A DNA stretch of 34,113 nucleotides from Winogradskyella sp. (lineage in GTDB: Bacteria > Bacteroidota > Bacteroidia > Flavobacteriales > Flavobacteriaceae): contig JAOEWO010000025.1 of assembly GCA_028383925.1 (NCBI GenBank), positions 1-34,113 of the forward strand, written 5' to 3'. Under the pieces are notes generated by a model, which saw only the letters and a program-made list of their open reading frames with translations, did no database searches and was not told where the DNA came from. Position numbers and translations under genes: made by a program. Of this stretch, positions 17,035 through 25,803 are shown piece by piece (within the stretch, counting starts at the first letter, position 1; every line of letters begins with the position of its first letter).

Positions 17035-18399
17035 ATGTGTAAATCTTTAGTTAATAAATACAATGTAGCGGGTCCTCGTTATACGAATTATCCTACTGTG
17101 CCATATCGGAATATTAACACCTTTTCTTTACAACAATGGAAACATTCTTTACAAAAATCTTTTAAAGAAAGTAATATATCCGAGGGTTTAAGTCTCTATT
17201 TACATTTACCATTTTGCGAAAGTCTATGTACATTTTGTGGTTGTCACAAACGTATTACCAAACGTCACGAAGTAGAATTGCCTTATATAAAGGCGCTTCT
17301 TAAAGAATGGAGTTTATATATAGCATTATTAGAAACGAAACCCAAAATTAAAGAATTGCATCTTGGTGGTGGTACACCCACATTTTTTTCGCCCGAAAAT
17401 TTAAAATTTCTAATTTCAGAATTACTTAAAGTATCAGATTGTGCAGCTAATTATGAATTTAGTTTTGAAGGGCATCCCAACAATACAACAGAGGCCCATT
17501 TACAGACCTTATTCGATTTAGGTTTTAGACGTGTTAGCTTTGGTGTTCAAGATTATAATATAAAAGTTCAAAACGCTATTAATCGCATTCAGCCTTTTGA
17601 AAACGTAAAACGAGTTACTAATTTAGCACGTAAAATTGGTTACACCTCAGTAGGTCATGATATTATATTTGGGTTACCATTTCAAACCGAATCAGATGTT
17701 GTAGAGACTATAAAAAAGACTGAAGCTTTACTACCAGACCGTTTGGCCTTTTACAGTTATGCTCATGTCCCTTGGATAAAAGGAAACGGCCAACGTGGTT
17801 ACCGAGATGAAGACTTGCCTTCTGCAGCGTCTAAACGTTTACAATACGAAACAGGAAAGGCACTTTTAGAAAAAGTAGGATATATAGAAATTGGCATGGA
17901 TCATTTTGCATTACAAACAGATGCGCTCTATAAAGCCATGCAAAATGAAACATTACACCGTAACTTTATGGGCTATACGGCGTCTAAAACGCAAACTATG
18001 ATTGGTTTGGGTGCATCATCTATAAGCGATAGTTGGTATGGTTTTGCACAGAATGTAAAATCTATAGAAGCGTATTATCATTTAATAGAACAAAATATTA
18101 TACCGGTTTATAGAGGTCATATTCTAAATACTGAAGATCTTACCATAAGAAAACATATTCTTAATTTAATGTGCCACTTTAAAACATCTTGGTTAACTAC
18201 CGAGCTTACCTTTAGTGAGCTACCCGAAGTACTTATAAAATTAAAAGAATTCGAAACAGATGGTTTACTCGAGTTTCAAAGAAAGCAAGTCACAGTAACA
18301 GAAAAGGGTAAACCTTTTATAAGAAATATATGCATGGCTTTTGATGTGTTGTTACAACGTAAAAGACCAGAAACCCAATTATTTTCAATGACCATTTAA
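17035..18399 (+). CDS. hemN: Oxygen-independent coproporphyrinogen III oxidase
   Basis: This is a 454-residue radical SAM enzyme, close to the E. coli HemN length of 457. The cluster motif is C61-ESL-C65-TF-C68-GC within YLHLPFCESLC. HLGGGTPTF and GHDIIFGLPFQT are the following family motifs. It decarboxylates coproporphyrinogen III to protoporphyrinogen IX without oxygen, so it supplies haem under low oxygen. The start ATG lies 45 bases after an FNR-type palindrome and 17 bases after a TAATTTTG -7 element. The usp gene follows by 13 bases in the same transcript. The shared operator links haem supply to the cbb3 oxidase genes downstream. Confidence 0.95.
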   Translation: MCKSLVNKYNVAGPRYTNYPTVPYRNINTFSLQQWKHSLQKSFKESNISEGLSLYLHLPFCESLCTFCGCHKRITKRHEVELPYIKALLKEWSLYIALLETKPKIKELHLGGGTPTFFSPENLKFLISELLKVSDCAANYEFSFEGHPNNTTEAHLQTLFDLGFRRVSFGVQDYNIKVQNAINRIQPFENVKRVTNLARKIGYTSVGHDIIFGLPFQTESDVVETIKKTEALLPDRLAFYSYAHVPWIKGNGQRGYRDEDLPSAASKRLQYETGKALLEKVGYIEIGMDHFALQTDALYKAMQNETLHRNFMGYTASKTQTMIGLGASSISDSWYGFAQNVKSIEAYYHLIEQNIIPVYRGHILNTEDLTIRKHILNLMCHFKTSWLTTELTFSELPEVLIKLKEFETDGLLEFQRKQVTVTEKGKPFIRNICMAFDVLLQRKRPETQLFSMTI

Positions 18400-18412
18400 A
18401 AATAAAAAACAA

Positions 18413-19246
18413 ATGAAAAAGATCATCGTACCAATAGATTTCTCAGAACATTCAGAATTTGCATTAGAAGCAGCGTCTAGTCTTGCAAAAAAATACAACT
18501 CAGAACTTATAGTTTTACATATGTTAGAACTTTCTAATGCTATTATTTCTAAAGCAAGTGATGTATTAGATGACGAAGCTGTGTTTTATTTAAAACTTGC
18601 AGAAAGAAAATTTGAAACCTTTTTAGACAAGCCTTATTTAGAAGGTGTTGAGGTAACCCCTATTGTAAAGCACTTTAAAGTTTGGAGCGAGATTAATGAT
18701 GTAGCTAAAGAACACGATGTAAATTTAATTGTAATGGGTTCTCATGGTGTAAGTGGTATTAAAGAAGTACTTGTAGGTTCTAATACAGAGAAAGTAGTGC
18801 GACATTCTGATATACCTGTTTTAGTGATTAAACATCATCCTATATTGTTTGATTTTGAAAATGTAGTCTTTGCTAGTGATTTTTCTGAAGAGGCTGTGGC
18901 ACCATATCTTAAAGCTAAAACAACCTTTGATAAACTCGGTGCTAAGATGAATTTAGTTTACGTTAACTCACCAGATGGAAACTTTAAAAGTTCGTCTGAA
19001 ATTGATAAGCTTATTTCGAGTTTTTTAAAACAAGCAGATGGCCACCTAGAAAATTTAAATAACGTTAATATCGTATCAGATTATTCTGTAGAAAAAGGCA
19101 TTTTAAATTTTGCAAATGTAATTGGCGCTGATGTCATTGCTGTTGCTACACATGGCAGAAAGGGGTTGGCACATTTCTTTGAAGGTAGTATATCAGAAGA
19201 TATAGCAAACCACTCTACATTGCCAGTTATGACCTTTAAAATATAA
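18413..19246 (+). CDS. Universal stress protein, two tandem Usp domains
   Basis: This 277-residue protein consists of two UspA-like domains (about 1-140 and 150-277). The first has the complete ATP-binding motif G-x2-G-x9-G-S (G109, G112, G122, S123). The second has ATHG-x9-GS, with the first Gly replaced by Ala. Usp proteins respond to growth arrest and to respiratory or oxygen stress; the exact role is unknown. The gene follows hemN by 13 bases and ends before a clear terminator, so hemN-usp is a two-gene operon that should share the FNR-type control of the hemN promoter. Confidence 0.92.
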   Translation: MKKIIVPIDFSEHSEFALEAASSLAKKYNSELIVLHMLELSNAIISKASDVLDDEAVFYLKLAERKFETFLDKPYLEGVEVTPIVKHFKVWSEINDVAKEHDVNLIVMGSHGVSGIKEVLVGSNTEKVVRHSDIPVLVIKHHPILFDFENVVFASDFSEEAVAPYLKAKTTFDKLGAKMNLVYVNSPDGNFKSSSEIDKLISSFLKQADGHLENLNNVNIVSDYSVEKGILNFANVIGADVIAVATHGRKGLAHFFEGSISEDIANHSTLPVMTFKI

Positions 19247-19288
19247 ATCTTGGTTTTTATTAGTTAGTGTTATTCTTATCAAGATAAT

Positions 19289-19321
19289 ACGCCAGAGTTT
19301 AGTTACTTTGGCGTTTTTTTT
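19289..19321 (+). terminator. Terminator of the hemN-usp operon
   Basis: A 9-bp stem ACGCCAGAG/CTTTGGCGT with one G-T wobble and an 8-base loop is followed by seven or eight T residues, about 43 bases after the usp stop codon. Confidence 0.85.
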
Positions 19322-19327
19322 ATACAA

Positions 19328-19560
19328 CTAATTTAGTACTTCCTTAAATTCTTGTGTTTGCTTAGTATTTCGGTATAACGCTTCTTTTATTGCCATTTTA
19401 GAAGATCGTAATATTACTAAATAGGCAACAAGTAGTGTTGCTTTTACTATATATTATCTAAAACAACAAATATTACGTTACACAAACTAAATGCAATGTG
19501 TATTTTGGTTATTGTTAAAAAAATGGATTTAGTTGAAGCTGGTGTTTGTATAAAAACCAT
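19328..19560 (-). pseudogene. Possible small membrane-protein gene broken by a frameshift
   Basis: The gap 19247-19600 is the only gene-free stretch over 300 bases; apart from the usp terminator it holds only this. On the minus strand an ATG at 19558-19560 opens 37 codons with a hydrophobic segment (IHIAFSLCNVIFVVLD) and stops at 19447. A second frame is open from 19453 to the TAG at 19328 and reads TLLVAYLVILRSSKMAIKEAL and onwards. The two frames overlap at 19447-19453, so one indel would join them into about 78 codons. I recognise no family, and this may be chance in AT-rich DNA. It lies downstream of the sulfite-exporter-like gene on the same strand. Confidence 0.2.
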
Positions 19561-19600
19561 AACTTTTAGGGTGATTAGGGTGTCTCATTTAAATAAAGTA

Positions 19601-20302
19601 TTAATGACACTCTAGCGTGCTTGTTGCCATTTCTACAATGGGTGCAGGTGAGAGGTAAGGAATACCTAACCCTAGGCCTCGAAGAATAAATAAAACACCT
19701 ATTATAATAATAAAAACCGGTATTGCTTTTTGTATACGTTGCTTTATTGTATTATTTAAAAACTTACCGAGATATGTAGCTGTGGTCATTAATGGTATAG
19801 TACCTAAGCCAAATAAAACCATATACAAGCTGCCTTCTAATAAATTTCCTGTGGCTACGGCACCAAATACAGCCATATAAACTAAGCCACAAGGTAAAAA
19901 ACCATTTAGAAATCCTATGGTTAAAAACGTATCTGTTGTTTTCTTTTTTAGAGCTTTGCCAAGCGATGATTTCACCTTTGAAATGAGTTTATTTAACGGT
20001 CTAGATAAATTGTATTTGCCTAATGTTCTGTAGGGTATTAAAACTAAAATTATCATAATAATGCCAATAGCAATAGATAATTGTTGTTGCATACCAAAAA
20101 TATATAGACTTTTACCAATTAGCCCAAAGGCCAAGCCAATAATGCTATAGGCTAATAATCTACCAAAATGATAAGTCGTTATTTGACTTATTTTTTTGAA
20201 AGAGTTAGTACGATCTACGGGTAGCATAAAGGCAATTGGTCCGCACATACCAACGCAGTGTAAACTTCCTAATAGACCTAATATGAGTGCTGAAACTAAC
20301 AT
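19601..20302 (-). CDS. Sulfite exporter TauE/SafE (DsbD_2-like) family membrane protein
   Basis: This 233-residue protein has about six membrane segments. It starts with LGLLGSLHCVGMCGP (H15, C16, C20), the hallmark of the UreH/DsbD-like transmembrane family that often sits at the end of cbb3 oxidase clusters. A second conserved motif, GFLNGFLPCGLVYMA, places a Cys-Gly after Pro at about residue 138. These paired Cys segments suggest electron or metal transfer across the membrane during oxidase maturation, possibly copper handling; this is inference from context. The protein ends in ECH. It is the last gene of the cco series, 138 bases after ccoH. Confidence 0.82.
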   Translation of the reverse strand: MLVSALILGLLGSLHCVGMCGPIAFMLPVDRTNSFKKISQITTYHFGRLLAYSIIGLAFGLIGKSLYIFGMQQQLSIAIGIIMIILVLIPYRTLGKYNLSRPLNKLISKVKSSLGKALKKKTTDTFLTIGFLNGFLPCGLVYMAVFGAVATGNLLEGSLYMVLFGLGTIPLMTTATYLGKFLNNTIKQRIQKAIPVFIIIIGVLFILRGLGLGIPYLSPAPIVEMATSTLECH

Positions 20303-20440
20303 TTTTTTTGAAAAATATAATTGATATTTTTAATTCTAACATCTGACTTGATTTGTCGGATAGAGCGAAGTAGAGTACTGTTTTTTATTGATATAGTTAA
20401 AAGACCTATCTACTGTGTTCGTGGTGACACTTAAGTAATA

Positions 20441-20887
20441 TTAATAAGAGATTTCTGTTTTGTACAGATATGATTTAGTATTATATTTCCAATCTACTTT
20501 AATGTTCCAACGACCATCTAATAAGCGTTTGTCAGGTATGAGCAAATTGTAGTTAGATAATGAAATTGGTGTTTCAAAATCTAGTTGCTTATTAGATGGT
20601 CTATATAGGAACACTTTTCCTGTAATTAAATTAAAATCTAGTTCTTTTGGAAAATTAATAAGAATACCTTGGTCTGTTTTTTTCCAAGACACATTAGTTT
20701 TAAGTGTTTTTGAATGTGCTTCTTTGTCAATATCATTCTGAAATTTTAATTCTTGTCCGTAATAATCTTCTACGACTAAGTCATGGTCATATTTGGTGTT
20801 TATACTCATACTAATTACGAAATACATAATAAATGATATAAAACACACAAATGCAATTACAATAGCTGTTCCCCAATTTATTTTCAT
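20441..20887 (-). CDS. ccoH: FixH/CcoH family cbb3 oxidase assembly protein
   Basis: This 148-residue protein has one N-terminal membrane helix (about 7-28) and a periplasmic domain. The motif KYDHDLVVEDYYGQELKFQNDID after the helix is characteristic of FixH/CcoH, a protein needed for stable assembly of the cbb3 oxidase. The rest is beta-rich. It follows ccoG on the same strand after a 95-base spacer that holds a tandem hairpin repeat. Confidence 0.87.
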   Translation of the reverse strand: MKINWGTAIVIAFVCFISFIMYFVISMSINTKYDHDLVVEDYYGQELKFQNDIDKEAHSKTLKTNVSWKKTDQGILINFPKELDFNLITGKVFLYRPSNKQLDFETPISLSNYNLLIPDKRLLDGRWNIKVDWKYNTKSYLYKTEISY

Positions 20888-20902
20888 AACAAAATTTATT
20901 TT

Positions 20903-20930
20903 GTTATCCTGAACCTGATTCAGGATCTCA
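20903..20930. repeat. REP-like hairpin repeat, copy 1
   Basis: The core ATCCTGAA-CCTGA-TTCAGGAT has perfect 8-base arms. It resembles short palindromic repeats built on TCCTGAA...TTCAGGA that I recall as common in flavobacterial intergenic regions. It lies between ccoG and ccoH in the operon and could form a stable mRNA hairpin. Confidence 0.6.
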
Positions 20931-20936
20931 TTATTT

Positions 20937-20964
20937 TTTATTCTAAATATGTTTCAGAATGCAT
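20937..20964. repeat. REP-like hairpin repeat, degenerate copy 2
   Basis: This copy is offset by 34 bases from copy 1. The hairpin core ATTCTAAATATGTTTCAGAAT aligns with it over the same arms. One C-G pair of copy 1 is replaced by T-A (compensatory), and one A-C mismatch has arisen, so the hairpin is weaker. Confidence 0.45.
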
Positions 20965-20982
20965 TTATTAATCAACTTAATC

Positions 20983-22407
20983 TCAATTAAAACTTCGTGG
21001 TCCTAAAAAAGAAACCGATGTTGTTTCGATAAGTTCATTTTTACTATAAACATCTATCATTATTTTATTTTTATCGCCAGATAAATCACTTTGTTTTAAC
21101 TCAATAAATAAAGTACCTTCTGCTATGCCTTGTGGCTTTACTATAAATGTTTCAGAAGTAGACACAACATTTATTTTGCCATCCCATCCTCTAAGCTTAA
21201 AAGTTAAATCATCTATTTCTTTAGTGGTTTTATTAATTAATTTAAAGGTGTAAACATTACTAATAATGCCGTCATCTTTATGTTCATATAATTGCCCTGG
21301 TAAACGTAAAATACGAGCTTCAACATCGCTACGTAAGGCTAGCATACCAGCTAATACACCAATTAAAATTGTTAAGACAGCGATATAACCCTTTAGACGA
21401 GGTGTTAATTTAAAAGGTTCTTTTTTAGCGATATTATCTTCACTAGCAAAACGTATTAAGCCTTTTGGAAGATTAATTTTCTCCATTATATCGTCGCACT
21501 CATCAATACAAGCGGTACAGTTAACACATTCTAATTGTGTGCCATTTCTTATATCTATAGCTGTTGGGCAAACATTTACACACTGAAAACAATCTATACA
21601 ATCTCCATAACCTAGGGATTGGCGATCTTCATTTTTTCTGAATTTTTTACGCCCTTGTTCAGCTTCACCACGTTTATAATCGTAAGCTACAACTATAGAT
21701 TTATTATCTAGTAGTACACCTTGCAAGCGTCCGTAAGGGCATGCTATAATACACACTTGCTCTCTAAACCATGCAAAAACAAAATAGAATACTGAAGTAA
21801 ATATAATAAGCGGAATTAAAGTGCCTGTATGCTCTAACGGCCCTTCAATAATATATTTTAAGAGTTTATCGCTACCTATTAAATAAGCTAAAAAGATATT
21901 TGCAATTAAAAAGGAAATAAATAAAAATATAAACCATTTTAAGAGTCGTTTTTTTATTTTTTCTGCATCCCATTTTTGGCGATCTAGTCGCATTTGTTTA
22001 TTTTGGTCTCCATCTATCCAATATTCAATACGTCTAAAAACCATTTCCATAAATATGGTTTGAGGACAAATCCACCCACAAAAAATGCGACCAAAGCCCA
22101 CTGTAAATAATGTAATAAAAATAATACCAATTAGCATAGATACTACAAAAAGATAGAAGTCTTGAGGCCAAAACGGAAAGCTAAAAATATTAAATCGCCT
22201 TTCTAGAATATTAAATAATAGAAATTGATTGCCATTAATTTTTACAAATGGCGCAGCAAATAAAAAGACTAATAAGACATAGCTTACTATTTTGCGCTTT
22301 TCATATAATGGGCCAGATGGTTTCTTAGGAAACACCCATTTGCGTTTCCCTTCTTCATCTATTGTACCAATAGAATCTCTAAAAACCTCATTGCCTTGTG
22401 TTTCCAT
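20983..22407 (-). CDS. ccoG: Cytochrome c oxidase accessory protein CcoG (FixG/RdxA)
   Basis: This 474-residue membrane iron-sulfur protein has membrane helices near residues 40-60, 85-110, 155-180, 190-215 and 340-360. Its cysteine sets are FCGWICPQT, CIIACPYGR and two ferredoxin-type motifs, CIDCFQCVNVCP and CVNCTACIDEC. An Ig-like periplasmic domain forms the C-terminus (about 375-474). CcoG is thought to reduce copper for insertion into the cbb3 oxidase. It starts 17 bases after ccoP ends and is within the oxidase operon. Confidence 0.94.
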   Translation of the reverse strand: METQGNEVFRDSIGTIDEEGKRKWVFPKKPSGPLYEKRKIVSYVLLVFLFAAPFVKINGNQFLLFNILERRFNIFSFPFWPQDFYLFVVSMLIGIIFITLFTVGFGRIFCGWICPQTIFMEMVFRRIEYWIDGDQNKQMRLDRQKWDAEKIKKRLLKWFIFLFISFLIANIFLAYLIGSDKLLKYIIEGPLEHTGTLIPLIIFTSVFYFVFAWFREQVCIIACPYGRLQGVLLDNKSIVVAYDYKRGEAEQGRKKFRKNEDRQSLGYGDCIDCFQCVNVCPTAIDIRNGTQLECVNCTACIDECDDIMEKINLPKGLIRFASEDNIAKKEPFKLTPRLKGYIAVLTILIGVLAGMLALRSDVEARILRLPGQLYEHKDDGIISNVYTFKLINKTTKEIDDLTFKLRGWDGKINVVSTSETFIVKPQGIAEGTLFIELKQSDLSGDKNKIMIDVYSKNELIETTSVSFLGPRSFN

Positions 22408-22424
22408 TTTTAGTAACTTAAATA

Positions 22425-23405
22425 TTAGTTATTGGTGACTACAGCGTCAACGGTTTTAGTAATATCTGCAGTAGTTTCGTTAGGCTCTTGTGAGTTTTCA
22501 TTGGTGTTAGTTGCGTCTGTTTTTGCTCCTTCTTCTACCCAAATATCTCCTTCTGCTGCTTTCGGTTCTGCAGGTGTAGTACCTTGAAATTGTAAAACAT
22601 AGCTAGCAACCTGAGCCATTTCTAATGGCTTTAGTTCAGATTTCCATGCAACCATTCCTTTTCCATCTCGTCCTCCTTCAGAAATGGTTTTAAATACATT
22701 TTTAATACCACCACCTAAAATCCAATTTTGGTCGGTTAAGTTGGGCCCAATTCCGCCGCCACCATCTGGTTTATGACAAGCCACACAGTTCATTTCAAAA
22801 ATCTTTTTACCAGCCTTTAAGTCTGAAGCTTCTACTAATACTTCAACGGTATTAAAATCTACTAGGCCCTTAGCTGTTTTTTTGTACGCTTCAATAGCCT
22901 TATTAGCTTCTGCATATTCAATTTCATATTCTACAAATTGATCATCTGCATTAAGCACATGATAACGTACCATATACACCACAGCAAAAATAATTGAGAT
23001 GTAAAATGAATAGACCCACCATGGTGGTAGATTGTTATCTAATTCTTTAATACCATCATAGTTGTGGTCTAAGATAATTTCACCTTCTTCTTCAATAGGT
23101 CTATTTTTACCAGCTAATTTAGAATAAAGTGCTTTAAGCTTGCTAAACTGTGGCGTTTTTGTTCTTGAAGCGAGGTAGCGTTTTTTAGCTTCTTCATCTA
23201 AACTTTGATATAAAATATTATCCATTGCTCCTACAATACCTTCAATAGCAATAAGCACTAATAGTACAAGCAGTAAAAATAGTAAGACGAGTGGTTGCTC
23301 CATAAAAGCAGGTTGGTCACCAGAATCTACAAAGTATTCTACAAGTGCAGCAATAGCAAAAAAGATGACAGGAACTCTTATGTACGATGGGATTAAATGT
23401 CTCAT
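22425..23405 (-). CDS. ccoP: cbb3 oxidase subunit III (CcoP), single haem c
   Basis: This 326-residue protein has two hydrophobic segments at the N-terminus (about 8-25 and 37-65), a cytoplasmic stretch with LDHNYDGIKELDNNLPPWW (the CcoP N-terminal domain signature), a further membrane helix and one cytochrome c domain. The only haem motif is CVACH at about 206-210, with the likely axial Met in KGMVAWKSEL. Proteobacterial CcoP normally has two haem c motifs. An acidic, Thr/Asn-rich tail of about 55 residues follows. The subunit passes electrons to the CcoNO core. It overlaps ccoQ by four bases. Confidence 0.92.
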   Translation of the reverse strand: MRHLIPSYIRVPVIFFAIAALVEYFVDSGDQPAFMEQPLVLLFLLLVLLVLIAIEGIVGAMDNILYQSLDEEAKKRYLASRTKTPQFSKLKALYSKLAGKNRPIEEEGEIILDHNYDGIKELDNNLPPWWVYSFYISIIFAVVYMVRYHVLNADDQFVEYEIEYAEANKAIEAYKKTAKGLVDFNTVEVLVEASDLKAGKKIFEMNCVACHKPDGGGGIGPNLTDQNWILGGGIKNVFKTISEGGRDGKGMVAWKSELKPLEMAQVASYVLQFQGTTPAEPKAAEGDIWVEEGAKTDATNTNENSQEPNETTADITKTVDAVVTNN

Positions 23406-23587
23406 AATATAGTGTCGTTTTGGTTGTCTAATGGTATGTTACTAACTGTTTTTATATACTCTTTTTTAGCTGTAATTACCCAATAGAATAAGCCAACAAA
23501 GAAGATAAAGAATATAAGGAGTGATATCATTGGGTATATTTCTATACCTGTAATACTTTCCATGTGATTTTTTACAAATTTTAGCAT
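23402..23587 (-). CDS. ccoQ: cbb3 oxidase subunit CcoQ/FixQ-like
   Basis: This 61-residue protein has one membrane helix (about 18-40, PMISLLIFFIFFVGLFYWVI) and a short charged cytoplasmic tail. Size, topology and position between ccoNO and ccoP match CcoQ, which stabilises the CcoP-core interaction. Sequence identity with characterised CcoQ is weak at this length, so the call leans on context. It begins six bases after ccoNO ends and overlaps ccoP by four. Confidence 0.8.
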   Translation of the reverse strand: MLKFVKNHMESITGIEIYPMISLLIFFIFFVGLFYWVITAKKEYIKTVSNIPLDNQNDTIL

Positions 23588-23593
23588 GGTTTC

Positions 23594-25792
23594 TTAATTT
23601 TTTACGGTTTGGTCTGTATTGTCTTTTACTTTAATATCAGTACCTAGACGCTGTAGGTAAGCTATCATGGCAACAATTTCTCTATTTCTCATTTCTACAA
23701 ATCCTTCACCAGAAGCGTCTTTGTCTGCTTCATAAGAAGCTACAAAATCTGGGTCGCTATATAGATTTTTTTCAATTTGAATACCTTGTTTTAGCATGTC
23801 TGCTTGTGCATTTTCAATATCTTGGTCTGTATAGGGTACACCCAAACTCACCATAGTTTTCATTTTATTTTGGGTCATAGATTTATCTAATTCGTTTCTA
23901 ACCAACCACTGGTATGCTGGCATAATAGAACCGGTAGACGTACTCTGAGGGTCGTACATGTGGTTAAAGTGCCAATTGTCTGAGTATTTACCTCCTATAC
24001 GATGTAAGTCTGGTCCTGTACGTTTACTTCCCCAAAGAAATGGGTGGTCATAAACAAATTCTCCGGCTTTAGAGTATTCTCCATATCGTTCTACTTCACT
24101 TCTAAAAGGACGCACCATTTGGGAGTGGCAACCTACACAACCTTCCCTTATATAAAGATCTCTACCTTCAAGTTCTAATGGTGTATAAGGTTTAACACTA
24201 CTAATAGTTGGAATATTAGATTTTACAACAATAGTGGGTATTATTTGTACAATACCACCAATTAATATCGCCACTGTAGCATATATGGTTAAAAGTACAG
24301 GTTTGCGCTCTAACCAAGTGTGCCAGCCTTCGCCTGCAACACGTCTTTTAGAAACACGTTGTAATGCGGGTGCTTCTGCTAACTCATCCATTACTTTATT
24401 TTCTGCTTTTACAATAGTCATAATTACATTATAAACTAAGACAAGCATACCTGTTATATATAGTGTACCACCAATGGCACGCATCCAATACATTGGCATA
24501 ATTTCGGTTACGGTTTCTAAAAAGTTACCATACACTAATGTACCATCTGGGTTAAATTGTTTCCACATACTTGCTTGTGCAAAACCAGCGACATACATTG
24601 GTAAAGCATATAGCATAATACCTAAAGTACCTATCCAAAAATGAACGTTAGCTAAACCAATAGAATACAGTTTGGTTTTAAATAACTTAGGAATCAAATA
24701 ATAGATCATACCAAAAGCTAAGAAGCCATTCCAAGCTAACGCACCAACATGCACGTGTGCAATAATCCAATCGGTAAAGTGTGCTATAGCATTTACGTTT
24801 TTAAGTGATAACATAGGGCCCTCAAAGGTTGCCATACCGTAGCCTGTAATAGCAACAACCATAAATTTTAAAACAGGATCTGTACGTACCTTATCCCAAG
24901 CGCCACGTAGCGTTAGTAATCCGTTTATCATTCCTCCCCAAGATGGCATTAATAACATAACTGAAAATGCAACACCCAAATGTTGAGCCCATTCTGGCAA
25001 CGCCGTATATAACAGGTGGTGTGGACCTGCCCAGATGTAGATAAAGATTAATGACCAAAAGTGAACGATAGATAACCTATAAGAGTAAACAGGTCTATTA
25101 GCTGCTTTAGGTACAAAATAATACATTAAACCTAAAAACGGTGTGGTTAAGAAAAACGCAACAGCATTGTGCCCGTACCACCATTGTACTAATGCATCTT
25201 GTACACCAGCGTATACAGAGTAGCTTTTCATACCCGTAAAACTTACAGGTAATGCTAAGCTATTAAAAACATGAAGTACCGCAACTGTTACAAAAGTAGC
25301 TATGTAAAACCAAATTGCTACATACAGATGACGTTGGCGACGTTTAAGAATTGTTGCAATCATATTAACACCAAAAGCCACCCAAATTAAGGCGATGGCA
25401 ATATCAAAAGGCCATTCTAATTCTGCATACTCTTTAGATGTAGAATACCCCAAAGGCAGTGTAATAGCTGCACCGACAATAATAAGTTGCCAACCCCAAA
25501 AATTAATATTACTTAATAAGTCGCTAAACATTCTTGCTTTAAGTAACCGCTGCAAAGAGTAGTAAACACCAGCAAAAATAGCATTACCAACAAAAGCAAA
25601 GATTACGGCATTTGTATGTAATGGTCTTAAACGACCAAAACTTAACCATGAGATGCCATCTGTCATATTTGGGAATAAAAACATAAAGGCCAGAATAAGC
25701 CCTACAAGCATCCCAACAACACCCCAAAGTATTGTTGCGTAAAGGAATTTTTTAACGATTTTATTATCGTAATAGAATTGTTGCATTTCCAT
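23594..25792 (-). CDS. ccoN: cbb3 oxidase, fused subunits I and II (CcoN-CcoO)
   Basis: This 732-residue protein is a natural fusion of the two core subunits. The N-terminal part (about 1-480) is CcoN, with about twelve helices and the haem/copper histidines in PLHTNAVIFAFVGN, WYGHNAVAFFLT, GPHHLLYTALPEWAQHLG and AHVHVGALAWNG. The C-terminal part (about 500-720) is CcoO, with a membrane helix, one haem c site REGCVGCHSQ at about residue 551, and SKRTGPDLHRIGGKYS. It reduces oxygen to water with high affinity while conserving energy. Such fusions are usual in Bacteroidota. It is the second gene of the operon, 11 bases after ccoS; the start could also be the second Met (residue 3). Confidence 0.96.
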   Translation of the reverse strand: MEMQQFYYDNKIVKKFLYATILWGVVGMLVGLILAFMFLFPNMTDGISWLSFGRLRPLHTNAVIFAFVGNAIFAGVYYSLQRLLKARMFSDLLSNINFWGWQLIIVGAAITLPLGYSTSKEYAELEWPFDIAIALIWVAFGVNMIATILKRRQRHLYVAIWFYIATFVTVAVLHVFNSLALPVSFTGMKSYSVYAGVQDALVQWWYGHNAVAFFLTTPFLGLMYYFVPKAANRPVYSYRLSIVHFWSLIFIYIWAGPHHLLYTALPEWAQHLGVAFSVMLLMPSWGGMINGLLTLRGAWDKVRTDPVLKFMVVAITGYGMATFEGPMLSLKNVNAIAHFTDWIIAHVHVGALAWNGFLAFGMIYYLIPKLFKTKLYSIGLANVHFWIGTLGIMLYALPMYVAGFAQASMWKQFNPDGTLVYGNFLETVTEIMPMYWMRAIGGTLYITGMLVLVYNVIMTIVKAENKVMDELAEAPALQRVSKRRVAGEGWHTWLERKPVLLTIYATVAILIGGIVQIIPTIVVKSNIPTISSVKPYTPLELEGRDLYIREGCVGCHSQMVRPFRSEVERYGEYSKAGEFVYDHPFLWGSKRTGPDLHRIGGKYSDNWHFNHMYDPQSTSTGSIMPAYQWLVRNELDKSMTQNKMKTMVSLGVPYTDQDIENAQADMLKQGIQIEKNLYSDPDFVASYEADKDASGEGFVEMRNREIVAMIAYLQRLGTDIKVKDNTDQTVKN

Positions 25793-25803
25793 ATTAAAAA
25801 AAA

